Below the pieces are notes generated by a model, which did no database searches, was not told where the DNA came from, and saw only the letters and a program-made list of their open reading frames with translations. Source: Eubacteriales bacterium (lineage in GTDB: Bacteria > Bacillota > Clostridia > Christensenellales > Aristaeellaceae). Taken from it: 64,000 nucleotides of DNA. The position numbers and the translations under genes are program-made. The number at the start of each line of letters is the position of its first letter. Within the stretch, counting starts at the first letter, position 1. Positions 60,998 to 64,000 of the stretch are shown here, piece after piece. The stretch spans positions 1 to 64,000 of the forward strand of contig JAQUWD010000017.1 in NCBI GenBank assembly GCA_028693055.1, read 5' to 3'.

Positions 60998-62383
60998 ATG
61001 ATCGATCAAAAACTGGCGACGGACGTACTGGATGCAGCCCTGTCCACCGGCGGCGATTTTGCGGAAATATTTTTGGAGGATCGGCGAAATCACTCGCTTA
61101 TCCTTCAAAATAATCGGCTGGAAACCGTGAACAGCAATCGACTTCACGGCGCGGGGATTCGGCTTTATCATGGGCTGAGCGCCGTATATGCCTATACCAA
61201 CGCTACGGATCGCGACGGGCTATTGCGCTGCGCGAAGGAAGTCGCGTCCGCGATACGAGACGAGCGGAAAGAAACTTGTCGAGCCATGCATTCTGCAACT
61301 CATGCCGATATTCATCCTGTGCAGATGCGTCCCTCCGATACCGACGCGCGAAAGAAGGCGGAAGTGCTTCGCGCTGCGAACGCCTCTGCGAGAGCTACCG
61401 GGGCAGAAATTTCTCAGGTGATTTGCGGATATAACGACAGCGAGCAGGATGTGCTCATCGCTAATAGCGATGGCTTATTCGTGAAGGATACGCGGGTTTA
61501 TTCCCGGATGTCCTGCCGTGCCATCGCGGCTAACGGGACAGAAAATCAGGAAGCCTATGAGACTCCCGGAGCCTTGCGCGGCTTTGAATACTTCGTAACG
61601 TCTGTTGATCCCGCCGCCTTAGGGAAGCGCGCCGGAGAGGGAGCGATACTGATGCTTCATGCCCCAGTATGCCCCTCGGGCGTGATGCCGGTGGTGATTG
61701 GCAACGGTTTTGGCGGCGTTATTTTTCATGAAGCCTGCGGTCATAGCTTGGAAGCGACCAGCGTAGCCGTTGGCATGAGCGAGTTTTGCGGCAAGCTGGG
61801 CCAGCAGATCGCCGATCCGAGGGTAACGGCCATTGATGACGGAACCATACCCAATGAATGGGGCAGCGAGAATGTGGATGACGAGGGAACGCCCACAACC
61901 CGCTTGGTACTTATCGAAAACGGTATTCTAAAAAACTATATGATTGATCGCTTGAACGGCAAGCGAATGGGCATGGAGCCTACCGGCAGCGCCCGGCGGC
62001 AAAGCTATGCCTTTGCGCCCACCTCTCGTATGCGCAATACCTACATTGCCCCCGGAAACGACGACGATGACGAGATGATCGCCACCATGGGCAACGGCCT
62101 TTTTGCCGCAAAAATGGGCGGCGGCTCTGTCAATCCTGCTACCGGCGAATTCAACTTTGCGGTCAGCGAGGGCTATTTGGTCAAGGACGGCAAGATTACC
62201 ACCCCAGTACGCGGAGCCAGCTTAATAGGCAAGGGCGCAGAAATCTTGATGCAGATTGATCGCGTAGGTAAAAATATGACCATGGCGCAGGGAATGTGCG
62301 GCAGCTTAAGCGGCAGCGTACCGACCAACGTGGGCCAGCCTTGGATTCGTGTTAAATCCATCACGGTGGGCGGACGCTCCTAA
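60998..62383 (+). CDS. tldD: TldD-type metalloprotease subunit
   Basis: 461 residues from the ATG at 60998 (AAAGGA 11 bases upstream); an ATG at 60968 overlapping the pgmB stop is an alternative. The zinc motif is FHEACGH (His244, Glu245, His249; HExxxH), followed by a further Cys/Asp-rich region. GSENVDDEGTPTTRLVLIEN and SYAFAPTSRMRNTYIAPG are family blocks. With TldE (PmbA) it forms a heterodimeric peptidase that degrades unfolded peptides and matures some microcins. The TldE gene follows 14 bases downstream. Confidence 0.94.
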   Translation: MIDQKLATDVLDAALSTGGDFAEIFLEDRRNHSLILQNNRLETVNSNRLHGAGIRLYHGLSAVYAYTNATDRDGLLRCAKEVASAIRDERKETCRAMHSATHADIHPVQMRPSDTDARKKAEVLRAANASARATGAEISQVICGYNDSEQDVLIANSDGLFVKDTRVYSRMSCRAIAANGTENQEAYETPGALRGFEYFVTSVDPAALGKRAGEGAILMLHAPVCPSGVMPVVIGNGFGGVIFHEACGHSLEATSVAVGMSEFCGKLGQQIADPRVTAIDDGTIPNEWGSENVDDEGTPTTRLVLIENGILKNYMIDRLNGKRMGMEPTGSARRQSYAFAPTSRMRNTYIAPGNDDDDEMIATMGNGLFAAKMGGGSVNPATGEFNFAVSEGYLVKDGKITTPVRGASLIGKGAEILMQIDRVGKNMTMAQGMCGSLSGSVPTNVGQPWIRVKSITVGGRS

Positions 62384-62397
62384 GGAGGAAGCAGAGT

Positions 62398-63735
62398 ATG
62401 GAACAAGCGTTTATTGAAAAATTGCTGGCAGAGGCAGAAAAAGCGGGGATTGAAGCGGCGGAGGCTTATGTAGTCGAAAAAGAAAGCTTTTCTGCTATTA
62501 CAAACGCAGGCCAGATCATCGACTATAAATCCAACGTAACCGGCGGGTTGGGATTCCGTGGGCTTAAAAACGGGCGCATGGGGTATGCCGCTACCGAGGC
62601 GTACGACGACGACGCGATTCGCCAGTTGATCAAAGGCGTGATCGAAAGCGCCGAGCTTAGCGAGGACACAGATGAGGAGCTCCTCTATCACGGCGGTGAC
62701 GAAGCTCCAGAATTAAATCTATATGATTCCTCTATTGATCAGGCTAAGCCGGAGGAAAAAATGGCGCTGCTGGAGCGGATGGAGGCGGCGGCCAAGGCTT
62801 ACGATTCACGGGTGGATAATGGCTATAGCATCGTGGAAACGGGCAAGCATACCATCCGTATCATGAATTCTGTCGGCTTAAACCGAAGCTTTACCGAGAA
62901 CCTGTGCGTGCTGGCGGCAGAGCCTACTGCCAAGGAAAATGGTTTTGTGGCTACGGGCAGCTATCAACAGTTCGCCCATTGCTTTGACGCGCTCAACCCC
63001 GAGCGGGTGGCGCAAGAAGCTGCCAAACGAGCCGTGGATGGGCTTCACGCTGCGCCGGTGCCCTCCGGTAACTATCGAGTTGTGCTTTTTAACGAGGTTA
63101 TGTGCAGTTTGCTGGGCGTATTCAGCACGATTTTTTCCGCCGAAACAGCCCAGAAGGGACTGAGCCTGCTTACCGGCAAGCTGGGTACTACAGTGGCGGC
63201 GCCCTGCGTCACGCTGGTGGATGATCCTCTTCGAACGGATGCATTGGGAAGCCGCCCCTTTGACGCGGAGGGTGTGCCCTCCAAGGCTCATACGTTGATT
63301 GATAAGGGACAGTTCCGTACCTTCTTGCATAACTTAAAAACCGCTCGTAAGGACGGCGTGGAAACTACAGCTAATGCGGACAAAGCGGGCTATGCCGCAA
63401 CCGTGCATGTAGCGCCCTCCAATTTGTTTTTCGATCAAGGAGATAAAAGCTTTGACCAGCTGCTTGCAGCGGTAAACGACGGCTTGGTAATCACAGAGGT
63501 CAGCGGCTTACATGCCGGGGCTAATCAGGTCAGCGGTGATTTTTCCTTGTTGGCTAGCGGATATACGATCAGCGGAGGAAAAAGAGCCAAGCCGGTGGAG
63601 CAGATTACCGTGGCTGGAAATTATTACGAGCTATTAAAAAGCATCCGCGCCTTTGGAAACGATCTCTGCTTCCCAGACGGTTCCATCGGAAGCCCAAGCG
63701 CTGATGTTGGTGAGCTTTCCGTAAGCGGAAAATAA
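62398..63735 (+). CDS. pmbA: TldE/PmbA-type subunit
   Basis: 445 residues of the PmbA/TldE family. It lacks the HExxxH motif, as expected of the non-catalytic partner. VVEKESFSAITNAGQIIDYK, GFRGLKNGRMGYAATEAYD and the C-terminal FSLLASGYTISGGKRAKPVE and SIGSPSADVGELSVSG are typical. AAGGAGGAAGCAGAGT precedes the ATG. It follows tldD by 14 bases and must be co-transcribed. Confidence 0.94.
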   Translation: MEQAFIEKLLAEAEKAGIEAAEAYVVEKESFSAITNAGQIIDYKSNVTGGLGFRGLKNGRMGYAATEAYDDDAIRQLIKGVIESAELSEDTDEELLYHGGDEAPELNLYDSSIDQAKPEEKMALLERMEAAAKAYDSRVDNGYSIVETGKHTIRIMNSVGLNRSFTENLCVLAAEPTAKENGFVATGSYQQFAHCFDALNPERVAQEAAKRAVDGLHAAPVPSGNYRVVLFNEVMCSLLGVFSTIFSAETAQKGLSLLTGKLGTTVAAPCVTLVDDPLRTDALGSRPFDAEGVPSKAHTLIDKGQFRTFLHNLKTARKDGVETTANADKAGYAATVHVAPSNLFFDQGDKSFDQLLAAVNDGLVITEVSGLHAGANQVSGDFSLLASGYTISGGKRAKPVEQITVAGNYYELLKSIRAFGNDLCFPDGSIGSPSADVGELSVSGK

Positions 63736-63785
63736 CTGCCTACATATTTGAAAAGCAACAAAAGATAATGAAGGACGGTTTTTCA

Positions 63786-64000
63786 ATGATTCGCTTGATT
63801 GCCAGCGACATGGACGGGACGCTTCTGGAACCGAATGAAACCTTGCCTCTTGGTTTGTTTTCCGTCGTTAGACAGCTGAAGGAAATGGGAATTAACTTTG
63901 CTGCCTCCAGCGGTCGGCAATTCGACAATCTTCGCCGCTTGTTTAGCCCTGTCGCCGGGGATATCTGCTACATCTGTGAAAATGGTGGGCTGAACGCCAT
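63786..64000 (+). CDS. Cof-type HAD phosphatase, 5' part only
   Basis: About 71 residues are visible before the right edge. Motif I is LIASDMDGTLLEPNETLPLG and motif II is FAASSGRQFDNLRRL, with ICYICENGG following, the classic Cof/YbhA opening. These enzymes dephosphorylate sugar phosphates and related small molecules. GAAGGACGG lies about 7 bases before the ATG. Confidence 0.9.
   Translation, partial: MIRLIASDMDGTLLEPNETLPLGLFSVVRQLKEMGINFAASSGRQFDNLRRLFSPVAGDICYICENGGLNA

Noticed and set aside
1-64000. CRISPR arrays, tRNA and rRNA genes
   Set aside because: No regularly spaced repeats and no cloverleaf or rRNA stretches were recognised on reading; a dedicated scan could still find something missed.

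Overview
The window looks like chromosomal DNA of an anaerobic, Gram-positive Clostridia-type Firmicute. The signs are AGGAGG-type ribosome binding sites before nearly every gene, TTGACA/TATAAT promoters, GTG and TTG starts, a biotin-dependent Na+-pumping decarboxylase, a split transketolase, BlaI/BlaR1, an EcfA1-EcfA2-EcfT-TruA cluster, a sortase-type anchor and YesM/YesN regulators. Base composition looks balanced to slightly GC-rich. A gut or rumen lineage related to Christensenellales is a guess from the style of the secreted binding proteins. No rRNA, tRNA, CRISPR array or intact insertion sequence was seen.

Layout. 1-4359 (minus): a Na+ pump decarboxylase operon with an acyl-CoA carboxyltransferase, gamma subunit, biotin carrier, beta membrane subunit and the 5' part of an OadA-type carboxyltransferase, behind a leader that can fold into an H-type pseudoknot. 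4616-6347 (minus): two-subunit transketolase. 6471-10241: a two-TM membrane protein divergent from a vWA / PP2C phosphatase / Ser-Thr kinase triad. 10338-18096: a GH94 diacetylchitobiose phosphorylase, a phosphohexomutase, and a YesM-type kinase, solute-binding protein and YesN-type regulator. 18233-22011: BlaI/BlaR1 and a secreted SH3 protein. 22071-27449 (minus): an ArsR-type regulator, PotABCD and NagA.

27699-32879: GH127 arabinofuranosidase with a sugar ABC transporter behind LacI-type operators, then a MITE-like hairpin repeat. 33123-37983: UppP, then DeoR-type regulator, ribulokinase and a phosphodiesterase. 38215-43134: a LytS-type kinase, a regulator with a SARP-like output domain, a degenerate receiver, a damaged wall-anchored protein and a PpiC foldase. 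43291-45564: secreted HAD phosphatase and DegV protein. 45661-49893 (minus): flavodoxin, stand-alone riboflavin kinase, ECF transporter core and TruA. 50090-58038: a complete type II Wadjet (JetABCD) anti-plasmid/SMC defence operon. 58091-60096 (minus): HflC/HflK. 60321-64000: beta-phosphoglucomutase, TldD, TldE/PmbA and a partial Cof-type HAD phosphatase.

How the genes fit together. Chitobiose phosphorylase, the mutase and NagA form a plausible route from diacetylchitobiose to glucosamine-6-phosphate. GH127, the ABC importer and ribulokinase are pieces of an L-arabinose route whose isomerase and epimerase are not in the window. The defence operon and the vWA/phosphatase/kinase triad are the two multi-gene systems most worth following. 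All family names come from reading motifs and remembered family features; no searches were run.
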